Source: Zygnema cylindricum (taxonomy: Eukaryota > Streptophyta > Zygnematophyceae > Zygnematales > Zygnemataceae). From it: a stretch of DNA of 64,000 nucleotides. Position numbers and translations under genes: made by a program. The notes below the pieces were generated by a model. The model made no database searches, was not told the DNA's origin, and saw only the letters and a program-made list of their open reading frames with translations. The first letter of the stretch is position 1. Every line of letters starts with the position of its first letter. Positions 23,601 through 36,900 of this stretch are shown here, piece after piece. The stretch is from assembly GCA_037447655.1 (NCBI GenBank), contig JBBHKE010003451.1, positions 41,309 through 105,308 on the forward strand, given 5' to 3'.

Positions 23601-26600
23601 TCAATTCAAAGACGCTGCAAGGGATGGAGTTGCAACTGGAAAGTAGTCCTGCCATGCCTTCATGTCAATCTCGTTTTCAATCAATTCGGCGACTGCTTTC
23701 ACTGTTGCCTGGGCACCACTAATAGTGGTGATGATGGGGATTTACGTCCCAAAGCGGAGCGCCGTAATGCTCGACCATCTTTTTGGTCCAAAGCATCCCC
23801 TGAAGAGGTGATAATCATAAGTTGAACGTCCCCATTGGTCACAATATCACCTGTAAATTCACCAATTGCGTGTGTGAATACCAAGAAAATCCAACCTGTT
23901 CAATGCTACTTTTTGATTAAATTACTTTTTGATATATAAATATATGTATATATAAAATTTGGCAGAATACAAATGGTAAAACCATGGTTGCAGAGCATAA
24001 ATGTATGAGTAAAAGTACGAGTAAACCAAAGATAAATTTGAATGCCATTTTTTTAATGAGCCTCTCTTTCCTGATGATTGTTCTTGAGATATGCCAATAT
24101 GGTCAAAATATGGTCAAAATGTTAGGGAAAGGCGAACGTATCAATTAATCCCTGAGTGAGACTCAGCCTTTTGCTGTCCTCAGACTCACCTTTCGAAATT
24201 TCCGGACGGTCTTTACTCAGATTGGGATGCGAATGTAATCTGAAGGTCACTGTAGCCTCTCCTCTTGATCTGTCATAAGATCAGCAGACATCCACCCAAT
24301 TTCAATTACTCATGCCAGACAACTTCCATCTTGACGAAGATGGCTCATTCCCTTCTGACATTGCAAGCTGAAAGAATTTCACAGAAAACATTACTTTACA
24401 ATCTGCCTGAAAGTATGAAAAGAATTTACTTTCAAACTATACCTGGTAAAGATCATCCTTCGTCAATTCTTCCAGCTTGCCCGCGAACTTGGTCAAAAAA
24501 TCTTCTGTGTCTAGAAGCTCTCTCCAACTGAGAGAGAAACCAAGGATCGATATTGGACAAGTCAAATGCCTCCTTCTGACTCATTCCCCTTGAGTTCATC
24601 CATACTCCATTCCAGCTGCTTCACCTGAATATTCTCAACAGTTCTTCCCATACTCTTTGGTACGCCTTATTTTTTTCTTAGAAAGCCGGCGGTTATAACA
24701 AAGAATGATGAAGACACTCTAATGTACATGATAACAAGAATGACAAAAATGCTTGGAACCTGTATGCATAAAACTATTAGCTAACAAATATTGAGGTCAC
24801 AGAATGCAGTCAACAAATGTCCATCTAAAATCAAAATATGTTTTTTAGTTTGTGCGGCTGTGAGACAAACATGGAAAGCTTTTAAACATCAAAAATCTTT
24901 GGCGCTTCACGAGCTGATAAAAAGATAAAAATAATAGCTAAGTTCTCGGCAATGATAGAAATTAAGGCCATGCTGAGAAAACTTACATTCTTTTCACAAC
25001 CCCAACCAGCATGGTCTCCAATGAGCGAAGAGCCTTCTGGAATGATTCCTGCAATGTACGGCCAATGGCCATTGCTTCACTGCTGATTTCATCTGTGTTG
25101 TCAGAATGGGTTCGGAGCCTGGAAATTTCTCAAAAGCGAAGCGAGGAATCTGCATAAAATAGAAGAACACCCAATGTTACTTTAATCAAGTCATTACATT
25201 TCTGGCTGACAGTAAAGAATAATTGCCTTTAACTAGTCTATGTTCACCAGTGCACTCCAACTTCCAAACACATTCCAATCATAACATTCCCCTCCATGCA
25301 ATCTTCCAGTGGAATAAGGCACTTCAACAACCATCAACTAATTTAACTTCACTGAAAGAAAAAACCCACCTTCGTAACCACGTAATCAATAGATGGCTCA
25401 AAACTTGCTAGAATCTTCTTGGTAATATCATTTGGAAGTTTGTCAAGTGTATATCCGACTGACAACTTAGCAGCCATTTTGGCAATAGAAAACCTAGTGG
25501 CTTTCGATGCCAGAGCTGATGAACGAGACACCCGAGGGTTCATTTCAATGACCACGACTTCCTCGTCTTTTGGATTTATCGCAAATTGCACATTGGAACC
25601 GCCACACTCCACTCCAATTTCTCTGATGGTCGCTACGGCATAAACACGAAGTCTCTGCATTTCTAATTACATGGTCAGCCAGCGGTTACAGGCCAGAATA
25701 CTGAAAATTAGGGACATAGCAGATTTACCGGACCGAGAAAAAAATGGTCACATCGTATCTCTTCCTATACCCACATGAAGAACGAATTGAAATAAGCTAT
25801 CTTTAGCCTAAACTAGATACAATGCCAAAAACACAACTCCAACTCTAGTCGTATTTTATTACTTTACAACAAAGAGATAAAAATCGTGAGCTCTTGTGAA
25901 AAGCTCAATGGCTTTATGAACCATACATAAATTTATTCCAGCAATTACAAGAACAAATTCTTGAATCTAAAGGAATGCTAACTTTAAAATGAAGGACAAT
26001 GGAAGAATCAATTGTTTTGGCATCACATTCATGAAAACATTACAGCAAGTCTTTGATATCCTCTAATTCAAGACACACAAAAGCGCACATGTTGGCAACA
26101 TCTTATTGATGAAATTCGCAACTTTACCACGGTCAAACACATGTGGGCAAAATGAGACATCTAGAATAAATACCAGCGTGATCTGTGCTAGTGTTTTCCC
26201 TGATATTCCTTATCAGCTAAGGTCTGAGCAGGCGCAACAATGATGGAATCGGCAAATTTGCACACCCATGGGGTCAATATTCTCAATAGAGCAAATGATG
26301 ACAACATTGTCCGCCAAGTCTCGCATCACTTCCAGCTCATATTCTTTCCATCCAAGAAGAAATTTTTCCACCAGAACCTGCCAACATATGGATCATATTC
26401 AAAATCAGAATCTAGGACCCTCAGTTAACAGAGAGGAAACTGCAAACAATTTCGAGCAATGACATCATTGTGCGACGAGAAAGCCAACATCCAAACCTCA
26501 ACGAGACATGGATCACATAACTATGTTGGTATATCTTCTCATGAGAATGACGCCAGGAAAACAATATGACGAGGAAAACAACTTTGCAGTTGCATACTAT

Positions 26601-27662
26601 ACAAATAACGAGGCTGTGATGTGCAAGCAAAACTAGCTTACATTGTCAGAATTAATTCAAATGTTTGGAAAACAAAACACAGTACTTACCTGAGTTGTTG
26701 CGCTTGCAGCCAGACCTGCCTTACAAAATAGCTCAAATTCATCCTTGTTATATGCAATATCGACTCCGGAACCTTCTAGAGTGAATGTCGGCCTGATAAT
26801 CAAAAGGTACTTTCCAATCATCTCAACAACTGCACAGCATTCCTGCAAAGGCAAAAAGGTCAATGGGCCACATTAGCTTCTTTCCGTTGGTAAAAAGTTC
26901 ACCATGCAAACTGACACATAAATTATTTTTCCCTCCCATTGACAAACAGTCGCTTGGTATGTATTTGCACAGATCTAAAAATAAGACTGCATTCCTATTC
27001 GGACATTGCAATAACTTGCTCACATTTTAGTCTGACAATAAACTTTACGCCTTTTTCAATTTACACCCAAATGCCATTTTTCTACCATTTTCTTCAAAAT
27101 TCGATTAGTGTTGGAAAGGTACAAGTCATGACAATCCTCCAAAAGCAAAAAAAAAACAATGCTCCAAACAACTGAAAAAATTCCCCAACCTCTCAATTTA
27201 CTGAACAATAAAATCAATACCTTGGTAAAAACCTATTTCAGCGTATCTCTTGTCAAAAAAAAACGTACCTCTAGGGTGTTCGCTGTGCGTGAGGGAGGAT
27301 TCTTTATTCCCAACTTTTCCATTGCGACCTTGAGAAGCTCACGATCTCCAGCGTTGTTGATGGCGTCAAGCTTTGCACCAATGAGCTCAATGCCGTACTT
27401 GTCAAAGACACCTTTCTTTGCCAACGCCTTTGGCAAGTTCAAAGTCGTCTATCCTCCCATAGATGGCAAAACTGCATCCAGCCACTCTTTGCCAATGACC
27501 AGCTCCCAATCTTTGCCAATGACCAACTCCACCGGTTCTGGAGTCATGGGCGCAACATGGCTTCGATCAACCGTCCCCGGGTCAATCATGATTGTCGGGT
27601 TTGAGCTGAAAAGAATCACTGTGTAACCCACCCTTACACACCCTCCTCTTTCAGAGCTTTGC
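23601..27662 (-). pseudogene. carB: Decayed carbamoyl-phosphate synthase large subunit gene, introns retained
   Basis: Minus-strand exon remnants follow the order of a plastid-type CarB. CPSase makes carbamoyl phosphate for arginine and pyrimidine synthesis. ~27,660-27,286: CKALKEEG, then [19 protein letters not shown] and YGIELIGAKLDAIN. ~26,845-26,693: LIIRPTFTLEGSG...AYNKDEFE. ~26,385-26,215: [18 protein letters not shown] and [14 protein letters not shown]. ~25,660-25,370: [20 protein letters not shown] and [12 protein letters not shown]. ~25,150-24,990: PRFAFEKFPGSEPILTTQMK. ~24,640-24,135: FDLSNIDPWFLSQL. ~23,870-23,601: VQLMIITSSGDALDQKDGR and the C-terminus. Lesions: a TAG replaces the Gln of the GGQT motif (27449-27451); there are frameshifts in almost every exon (near 27,635, 26,250, 25,085, 24,595, 24,520, 23,740); the ATP-grasp Gly loop GGTGGG is degraded to EGSGVD. 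The whole second CPSase half is missing between 24.13 and 23.88 kb. Retained introns show it was not retroposed. Confidence 0.9.
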
Positions 27663-28369
27663 AAGCCAGGTAGTGAGAAAGAAACATCATCAAAATCTCA
27701 TTACTAGTGCATGAAGACTTGTACACGCCATAACATAATGAAAATGCCAAAGAGGATTTTTTGAAAACCATCTGCATTAGAGACAAGAACTTGCAATGGT
27801 TAACGAGTCTAACATCCTGTCACAAGCTAGAGTTATATGTGAATGATCAAATCCTATGACTTGTTTGTCTAATTTTGAAAAAAAAATGTACAAATTGAGA
27901 CGATCAACAAGATTTTAATGAATTTGAAACAAAAATTGATGCTCATGCACCCCACACGAGGCGGCTATCTAAGCGATCCATCAAAGCACTATTGTTATTC
28001 CCATTGCAACCAATTTCTTTCGTCTTGAGGGAGTAGAAAAAAATGATGCAATGCGATAACATCTATCATTCGCATATTGTGTAGGCAGGCAATAATGCCT
28101 ATCGTTTGTTTATTATGCAAACAAACGATAACGTTATCATTTGTGTATTATGCAAACGGACTGGTTGAAAAAACAAACCTGCATTCATGAATAATTAAAT
28201 TCACATGCGTGACCGATAATAATAGACCCAACACCAAAAATCATAACTTTTATTAAGCTTGTTCGCTTCCCTACTGCTGAAAGAACAGCGTCTTCCATGC
28301 CCTATAGGACTTTGTTTTCTGCAACAACAAGGCGAGCTTCCGCCACACATTTTTTTACTGTTGCCGAAG

Positions 28370-29135
28370 CTCAGTGGCGCTTCTTTTCAAAGCATCTGGA
28401 TTCTTGAAAATTTGGGATATTGTTGGTCAAAAAAAATTGATTTTTTCCTTGCTGTTACATCCAAGAAAGTTGAGTTTTTCCTTGCTTTTGGTAACCGAGT
28501 TCTATTTTCTCAACTTTGCCATTGTCGAGTAAAAAATAAACAACATAAAGAGCATTATTTCAAGCTGCCAGCCATGGTAGCTATGTCTGCATCTTCAACT
28601 ATGCTAAAATCTGCATCAATCGCGGGTTGCAAAGATAGCTATTGTTATTTGTCGCAAGGCTCGGCCGTTCAACCGCCAACTACAGTGAAGCGCTAGTAGC
28701 GAAGGAAAGCTTGTGCAGGGAAAAAACACGCTACAATGATGCGCTGCGCATGAGAAACGCACGTTTCACTTATACAACGATATAGGAAGCTGGGAAGCTT
28801 CCACCACACACTTTGTTACTCCACTGAAGGTAAGCATCTCTGAAGCTAAGCGGCGTCTCCGAAGTTAAGCGTCTAGGCTGGCGCTTCTGCTCAAAGCATT
28901 TTTTCTTCAACACAGTAAATTCGGATGCTTGAAAATATGCGCTATTTCTGGTCAAAAAAAATGAGTTTTTTCCTTGCTCAAGCTTTCTTTCGAACGCGGT
29001 TGCACGCCGTGCTGGTGACGGCAGGTGAGGACAGATGACGGCCGAGCCTTGCGACAAATGGTAGAAGCTGTCTTTGCAACCCACGATTGTTACAAATTTC
29101 AGCATAGATGAAGATGCACATATAGCTGCCATGAC
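28370..29135. repeat. Mosaic of a direct and an inverted repeat pair
   Basis: Block X (GGCGCTTCT...CAAAGCAT...GGTCAAAAAAAATTG-TTTTTTCCTTGCT) occurs at ~28,370-28,452 and again in the same direction at ~28,878-28,980. Block Y (GCATCTTCAACTATGCTAAA ... TTTGTCGCAAGGCTCGGCCGT) occurs at ~28,570-28,670 and inverted at ~29,035-29,132. The two open frames covering block Y on opposite strands give similar peptides (GCKDS..YLSQGSAV), which only reflects the inversion. Confidence 0.65.
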
Positions 29136-30059
29136 TAACAGCCTGCAAAAGAATGCTTTTGATGTCATTTGTTTTTCACTCTGACAATGGCACCAAAGTT
29201 AAAGAAAATATAACTCGGTTACTGTCACCGAGAGAAATCGAGAGGCGAATGAGGGAATTGTAAGAATAAGGTTTGTATGGAGGTTCGTTGCTGAGTTAAG
29301 GGCAAGGTTCCATTATGGGAAAAATGACGTTGTTTACTGAAAGCCGTACTGTTTCGTACAGTGCCGTACCAAAGAAAAAAAAATGTCAGAAAAACAAGGC
29401 TACTGAATGAGGGATTTGATTCTCCACGTTTATGGGCGTAAACGTGGACCGTCGGATGCATTATCGGATACGCCGTCGTCTGACACTTACAGTTCGCAAC
29501 AAGTGACCCGGAGTAGGTCAATTCTCAGCGCCTGAACGAATACCGTCGTGCCTCGTGGAAAAGTGAACAAATATCCACGACGACCGCGCGACCAGATGGG
29601 TACACGTCGCATATGACATGTGCCTTCCGCCAGGGAGGATGCGAGGCCACCGGAAGCCGCAAGAAAATCTTTGACGGAAGATATTGTTTCACGCTTCTGT
29701 TGGTATCCACTAACCATTCTGACATTTTCGTACGCTTTTACATATCTTACGTTTCGTCCGCCCGTACATATTTAATTCAATACGTCGTACAAGTCACTTT
29801 TTACCTTTCGCTGGTACAAATATGTGGTCACAATTTGCTCTCAGAGATTCTTTGAAGATTACCAGAATCGTATTCATCTATTACGTGAACCAATCAAAAT
29901 GTGCCACGCAAAACAAATGTCGGTTACTGACCCGACACAATGGAACGATCGCCTCAGTAAACGAATTTTTGACGTTTACAGAGAGCGCCTAATGGAACAA
30001 CGCTCTTAGTCAGTTAGCACGAACTATCCTTGCTATAATCGAAGCTTCTTCGAAGCCAC

Positions 30060-30602
30060 TACGCCGCCAATCGTTATTAGCGTGTAGGTTTTTTAAGCGT
30101 ATAAAAATAATAACCGTGGTGTACGCTATTTAAGAATTTGAAAATTTTGGAAAAAATCATACATTCTAATTGTTTGGTTATGGTAATTTGGATCTTTGAA
30201 AAATAAAATGTCGGTCGCAAACATGCTTACACTAATATAAGTCTCCGTACAAAACTTGACAAATCGTACATAAATTGTACATTCACACGGTCGAAACGCG
30301 GCTGTCGGACGAATATGTGCGAGCGGGAATTTTTACGATCTGGTTTTTTTTCCTTTTTAGAACGCACATTCTCATGTGTCCGCGGTTACTAAAACTAATT
30401 CATTGTAATTTTTAACTTAAAAAGGTACATTTATGTACGGTCTGACACTGACCGTACACCACTCTATTAAGAGACAACGTACTGAAAATGATCCTAAATA
30501 GAATAAAGAAAAAAATAGAATGAACTACGCTGATGGAGAATAAAAATAAAAAAAAGCGGGACGGAATTAGTGTACACAACGCTAATAACGATTGGCGGTG
30601 TA
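30060..30602. mobile_element. TA-type inverted-repeat element with CGCCGCCAATCG ends
   Basis: TACGCCGCCAATCGTTATTA at 30060 is matched in inverse orientation by CGCTAATAACGATTGGCGG...GTA ending at 30602. The ATCG(T)TATTAGCG part is shared with the CACCGTGAATCG family. There is no transposase frame. Confidence 0.6.
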
Positions 30603-30612
30603 CCGTACTCTG

Positions 30613-30793
30613 CACCGTGAATCGCTATTTAATTTCAACAACAGTTGATGTTTTCGTAACACACATCCTTTAAACGGTATCGAAACATCCACGTCATTAT
30701 AGCTAAAAAATAGAATTGATTGTACTAATTTTAACCCCCTGAAATTGATTTCCTAACTCTAAATCTCTAGTGCCGATTTAACGATTCACGGTG
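30613..30793. mobile_element. CACCGTGAATCG-family MITE
   Basis: CACCGTGAATCGCTATTTAA at 30613 is matched by TTTAACGATTCACGGTG ending at 30793, followed by TA. It is 181 bp and non-coding, and lies directly beside the previous element. Confidence 0.65.
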
Positions 30794-30995
30794 TACGGAA
30801 GTGAGCTTTTGTTACTTTTTTACCTACATACCTGGGGCCGTTGTCCCAACCACGTAACAGACACATTTAAGGCCGAGTCTCCAGAACTGAGGAATTTGGC
30901 AGAATTCGTGACTTGTTAGCCACATCCTGCAGTCGCTTCTGCTGGTACTCCCTGGATCGTTTTGTACTGCAAATATATCTTTTTGTGCTGTTCAG

Positions 30996-33900
30996 CTGGC
31001 TCTCCTTTTGACGCTCTCTTTCGAGAGCTCCCTTCCCTTACTAGGAGTGGACGTCGTTTCTTGTAATCTAATTAATAACATCAAGCCTGTTGGATTTCCT
31101 TGTTCGCGATTCTCTCACTTTTCTCACTTCTCTCACTCCTCTCTGTCGCCTTCTTTCGTAGAGTCTCCATTATTTCCAGAGCAGCAGTTTAGGTGTAGGC
31201 TGAAAAGTCTTCGATCATTTTCGGCCGTACGATCTGTTCGAAGAACCAGAGTTAACAGGTGTGTTTTTGTATCTATTAGCAAATACTAAATACTCTCTCT
31301 ATTTTTTATGCATTGTTCATATAGATTATTCGAGCCGTTTATCTCTTTGTCTAGATCATTTTTTTTCCTGTCTCTTTCTCATGCCATTGTTTTCCGGTTT
31401 TTCTAAATGTTTTTTTGTGAATTTGTTGTTTTAAGAGATGATGCAAGAAGGGAGATCTGAAGAGGTTACTTTTGGTATCATGTTTCACTTGGTCTACAGT
31501 TTCTTATTCTAATGCTTGGTAGTGTATCGTCAACGATTCAGGAAAAGTAGGGAACCAATATGAAATCTCTATGGGCCAATTTTTGTGATATTGTCAATTT
31601 TTCCACCGGAATGTATTTGCATTTTATTACATTTTTGCATTTTTCCAGGAAATCCGACTCAGATAATCTTACATTCTTCTCGCATTTTCTACTTAGATTC
31701 TTTTATGGCCATTTAGTAGTTTTTGAGTTTAAGAGTTTTTTATTTTTTTGTCTTCATTAAGAGTTTTTGATGTTCATTTTGGATTTTTAATTTTTTGATG
31801 GCCAGTTAACTTTGAATTTTTTCGCTGGCCGTTTAATAGTTTTAATGATGGCCATTGTAGAGTGTTTAATGGCCGTTTAAGAATTTTTGGTTAAGAGTTT
31901 TTGATGGCCATTTTTCCAGGCTTGCAAAATCAAGCATTTTTGGAGGAAGCCAAATTCTCAAGATTGAGAAGCTTGAGATTTTGGATGAGCAGTTATTATT
32001 ACCATCTGTAAAACTTGAGGGCACTTCTTCTAGTCGGGAAACAAGGCTAGAAGCCATGGAGGGAAATGGTATAACAACAGAGGATGACTCGTATTGTTGG
32101 GAGGAGGAGCACCTACTTGAGGCATTTTCAGCAGTAGCCAATATTGAGAAGGCATGGTGTCGTACTATTCCAAACAATATGGGTTACAAAGGTATATATG
32201 TATTTTCAAACTAAGTAAAATGTCTATTTGTCTATGTTCTGTTTTGCTTCTCATTCGGCACATTTTGTTTCAATTTAATCCAGCGGACTTTATTGTGTAT
32301 TGCCTATTTTTTGATTCAATCAACAAACTTGAATTGCGTATTTCGTCTTTTCTCAATTCAGTCAACAGACTTGATTGTGTATTGTGTTCTTTTCAATTCA
32401 AATAATGGACTCAAACTGTGCATTGCATTTTGTTCCATTCAGTCAGAGGATTCAATTGTGTATTGAAAGTCATTAAAGTTAGCATCCCTGCAGATGACGA
32501 GGTGTTTGTTAGTAGTATTTTACTTTTGAGACAGTGAGTAAATCTATTCTTGAACTCGGCTATTTATTCATCTCCTGTTAGAAAAATTCCCGAAACCGTT
32601 GACTGTTTCCCTTCGCCTATCCTTAGCTCCATGCTCGTCAAGCTGGTGTTAGAATGTTCTTCACCTTTTATGAATATTATTTCACTTCACACTCCTCATG
32701 TATCATCGACTCAAAACAATATTTTTCAGGATCAAGTATCATACTCTATGCTTGATTATCTGCAGGGAAAGGACTGAATTTAAAAAAATACTAAAAACGA
32801 TTTTTTTTATAGCTATTTATGTAACTTACTATGTGAATTGAGCAGTCTTACAGGCATCAATCCTTCGTAGGTTCAATTCGTAACATTTTTGGAATCCAGA
32901 AATCAGAAGAAAGAATTCATGGCACACTCGTTAATTGTTTTTGGAGGCTCTCTCTCTCTCTCTCTCTCCCCCCCTCTCCTCTCCCTCTCTCTCTCCCTCT
33001 CTCTCTCCCTCTCTCTCCCTCTCCCCTCTCCTCTCTCCTCCCTCTCTCCCCCCCTCGCCCTCCTCCCCTCTCCCCTCTCCCTCCCCCTCTCCCTCTCTCT
33101 CTCCTCCCTCTCTCCCTCTCTCCCTCTCCCTCTCCCTCTCCCTCTCTCCCTCGCTCCCTCTCTCCCTCTCTCCCTCTCTCCCTCTCTCCCTCTCTTTCTC
33201 TCGCTCTCTCTCGCTCGCTCTCTCTCTCTCTCTCGCCAGAAAGACAATCCTTGACACACTTATTATTTGTTTTTCAGGGAAAGGGGGACTCGACGTGGTT
33301 GTGGCTATGAGCCAACGTAATCTTCCAGGAAACTGCATTCGGAAGTTTTTATCTAGTGCTCACATTCCAGAACCACAGGGTGATTTATCGTTCTTTCACT
33401 GGGCTCCATTTCCCTTAGAGTTAACAGGTGTTTCACTAGTGATGCCTTCCCCCTCTGGTAATCGTCTCCTCTTGGTCAGAAATGGTGATCCTGGCAAGGA
33501 GGCCGGCCCAGTCAAATTTGAAGTTTGGGGCTCTGGCCGGCTGTTAAAGGAGTTGTTTGTTCCACAATCAGTCCATGGAACAGTTTACAATGACGGCTGG
33601 TAAAGGATTTCCCTTTGATCTTCCTAACTAGTATGTTGAGTTATTTTCATAGTTCAAAAGTGTAAAAATGTGTCGAAACGCTATATCTGGTTACCTGTAT
33701 TATGCGCGTGTTATGTGAGTTTTTTGCGTATGATGTGTGTATAGTGTTTAGTAACCACATTTAGCGTTTCCATACGTTTTTGTACATTGAAATTATTCAC
33801 ATTAAAACCATGTTTCAATTCAAGCGGTTCCTCGATACTATTTTTATAGTGAAGTGTCAATGGATGGAGAAAGAAGTTTGCCCTTATTTCCAAAGGGGGC

Positions 33901-36900
33901 TGAACTAGAGGATTTTTGCCGCTATTTCCATTATGAAGATGTGTGATTCTTAAATTTTTTTCTAGTGGCTTGCCAACTTTTGTTACATTTCATTCTTTAG
34001 TCGCATGTCCTGTAGTTGGCAAGAGTCTCAGGCTGTTAAAATTCTTCTTGACCTTTTTGTCATTAGCGGGTAAAAACTCTCTTGGTATCGTCAATCAACC
34101 ACTTCTTTATTTGCAAATTTTGCAAGTGTCTGTTTTTTGACCATTTGGTGAAGGTAATACCAAAGAAAACTGGTTTTACCTTCATCTGAAAAAGGCTGAA
34201 ATTGATATGAAAAAACTGGACGTTTTTTTTTATTTTTGCAGGTTTGAGGGCGTCTCGTGGAATATGGATGAGACAAAAATAGCTTACATCGCCGAAGAAC
34301 CTCAGAAACCAAGACCTGTTTTTGGACAAAATGGCTCATCTGAGAATCCTCCAGTAGCTGCAGCGTCTTTTTCTACAAAAGTGAAAAGTGTGAAATCAGA
34401 TAAATCAACTAGTGAGAGTCCTCCGAAAGCCGGAAGTTGGAAAGGCAGGGGGGCCTGGCAAGAGGACTGGGGGGAACGGTACACAGGAAAATTGAGGCCG
34501 TTAATCTACTTGTTTGACACTCTGGGGTACGTAACTACACACAACATTTGTCCACCTTTTTCTAAAACTTACTGATAAGGTTTCACTCGCTAAATTGACA
34601 GTTTGGGTAAATTGGCACTATGCATTGACTTTTCTGAATGAAGGAGAGGTCAGCACCTGGTACCTCACTCATGAGCATTTGCCACTGCTGGTAGGAATCC
34701 GTGGTATTGACCAAGTTTTCTGATTCGAACGCTGATTGATTCTAATTCATGTCGATAGCCTGTTTTACAAGGCAAATTTTTTTGCTTGGTACTTCTGTTC
34801 TGCAAAACCTGCAATATTTACGGTGCAATTAATGTTTTACAAATATTAAGGTTCCTTATTTGTAGAGCTACTCTGCCCATCGCTATCAGAGTTATTGATT
34901 TATGAGTGTCAACACTATTTAAATACTACATCAAGTTATGTTTTGGGACGTGGCTCATTATGAGCCACTAAACTAGGTATTGTGATAGCTCTGGTTCTTG
35001 ATTTTGGGTCAAAAATGCAGGCATACACTCGAATTAGAGTTATTAACTCTAGTGGCGATGGGCAGGTGTATTGCAGTGAATATCATCAGGAGAACTATAG
35101 TATAGGAGATTAGAATAAGAGGTAGAGGATTAGATTGCATTGAGAATGGATGGAAAGGAAAATTGTGTACGTCATAGGCATATGTTTTTTGGACAGTTCC
35201 AATTTGAAAGCTTCAAATAGCCTGGAGGTTTTAACCAATTGGAACATCTTAAATCTGGAAGTCCATAGCTCATTCACTTGACAAGGTGTTTCCCCCATGA
35301 CCATTATTCCTTGTAGTTTAAAAGAAAGCAATCAGGTGGAATACAGACGGGTGGCACAATAAAAACTCGTAAATGATTGACCGCAGAGCGAAATAATTTC
35401 GTTTATTAAAAAGTCGAAGAACATGACCAAATAAACCTTCATAGTTTAACAAGGTGGTTATGATAGTCGGTTGCTTACCATAATGAAAGTAACAGGAGAA
35501 TAGCTCAATTATCAATGGTCATTCATGACTGATGATCTTCAAAAGAATTGGGTGGTCGCAAGAAGGTGAATAATTGTAGGAGGTTGCAATTTCAGTCCCC
35601 GGTGCTAGTGTACTCGTGGAATAATCCTAATTTTATAGCTCCTATTGATCAGGCTCATTTTATATCAGGTTTATTGTCTTTCTTTTGGGATGATTCTGTT
35701 TTACTGGGATGACTTTTTTGCCTCTTCTTGTCATGGCTCTTGTCCATTTTTTTTCGTTTCTCCTAAAATCCTTCCCCTTATTTTTCTTTGTTGTGTGTTT
35801 GTCATAGGGGGACTGTACAGGCAGTGGAGGGTGTCCCAGACGGTATTAGTGCAGGACAAGTGGTGTGGGGTCCCCCTGTTAGCGGGACACAAGACACTCT
35901 TGTTTATGTGGGCTGGTCTGCTTATGCTACAAATTTTGGAACTCACAAGAGACTCGGGATGGTTTATTGTTATAACCGTCCCTGTGCGCTGTACTCTATT
36001 TTGATTCCTGGAGCTTCCGTTCCGTCCACACCTGTGTAAGAACTGCACCTAACATTGTTTTATAACGTGTAAGGCTTTAAGATACCTCATTGGAGTGAAT
36101 GAAAGGGCTCGGCTTTATTGGGCCAATTTTGGGTCATTGAATGATGTATTTTTCAGTGATCCGGCAGTTTTTGTTGCTGTCAGGTTTCTATCTGGATGGT
36201 CAAAAATGCCCAATCATTTAAATGGGTCAATTTAATGATCCGAAATGCGTCGATGGGCCGAACTCAAATTGGTTTCCAGTTTTCGATTTTATGTGAATAA
36301 GGAAGATGCGAGCAGATGGTGTACACGACTGTTGTAATTGAGTATGATTGCAACTAAAATGTCTTTCTGTTTTGTTACCTTCAGAAGCTAAATTAATTAA
36401 AATTGCTGATTGCATTTCATAAATTGCATTATTTTTAATGGATTTTTCTGTATTTATTAATGAAATGAGTTGTTTGAGTTTTGCAGATACTCCCAAGGGC
36501 CAGAGTCAGTGAAGTTGACAAATGGCATCAGCAGTGCATTTGCTCCCCGATTCAGGTGGGCACTCTACGCCTGGAATCACATTTTTATAAACGTTGTTCA
36601 TCGATGTGTTGCTGGAAAATTGAAGCAGAATATTAAGCGTTGTTTATGAAGGTAAAGGTCAGTTGTAGAGGTGTATTAAAGTTGTATTCTCCTAAAGCTT
36701 GGATTCGGCATAGCACATATTTATAACTTGTAGGAGGCAAGTATCATTCTCACCGTTGAAAAGGGCATATGACTTGTCTGGAGAGATTCATATGTAATCC
36801 ACGTGTGGATCCGGCACTTGCACTGGTTAGTCCAAAAACACCCAAAGATTCAAAGACTTGCTTCCTTAGCTTCTTTGATTTTCGCCATTATCTGCACCAA

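Larger units (their letters stand above)
27663..30995. other. Intergenic region with repeat blocks, no supported gene
   Basis: No coding sequence is supported. It contains a mosaic of direct and inverted repeats at 28.37-29.13 kb and inverted-repeat elements at 30060-30602 and 30613-30793. The upstream (N-terminal) exons of the carB pseudogene should lie here but were not recognised. Confidence 0.5.

Noticed and set aside
28259-29168. Two similar open frames on opposite strands as a divergent gene pair
   Set aside because: Their similarity comes from an inverted repeat. Neither has a recognisable domain or consistent splice sites.
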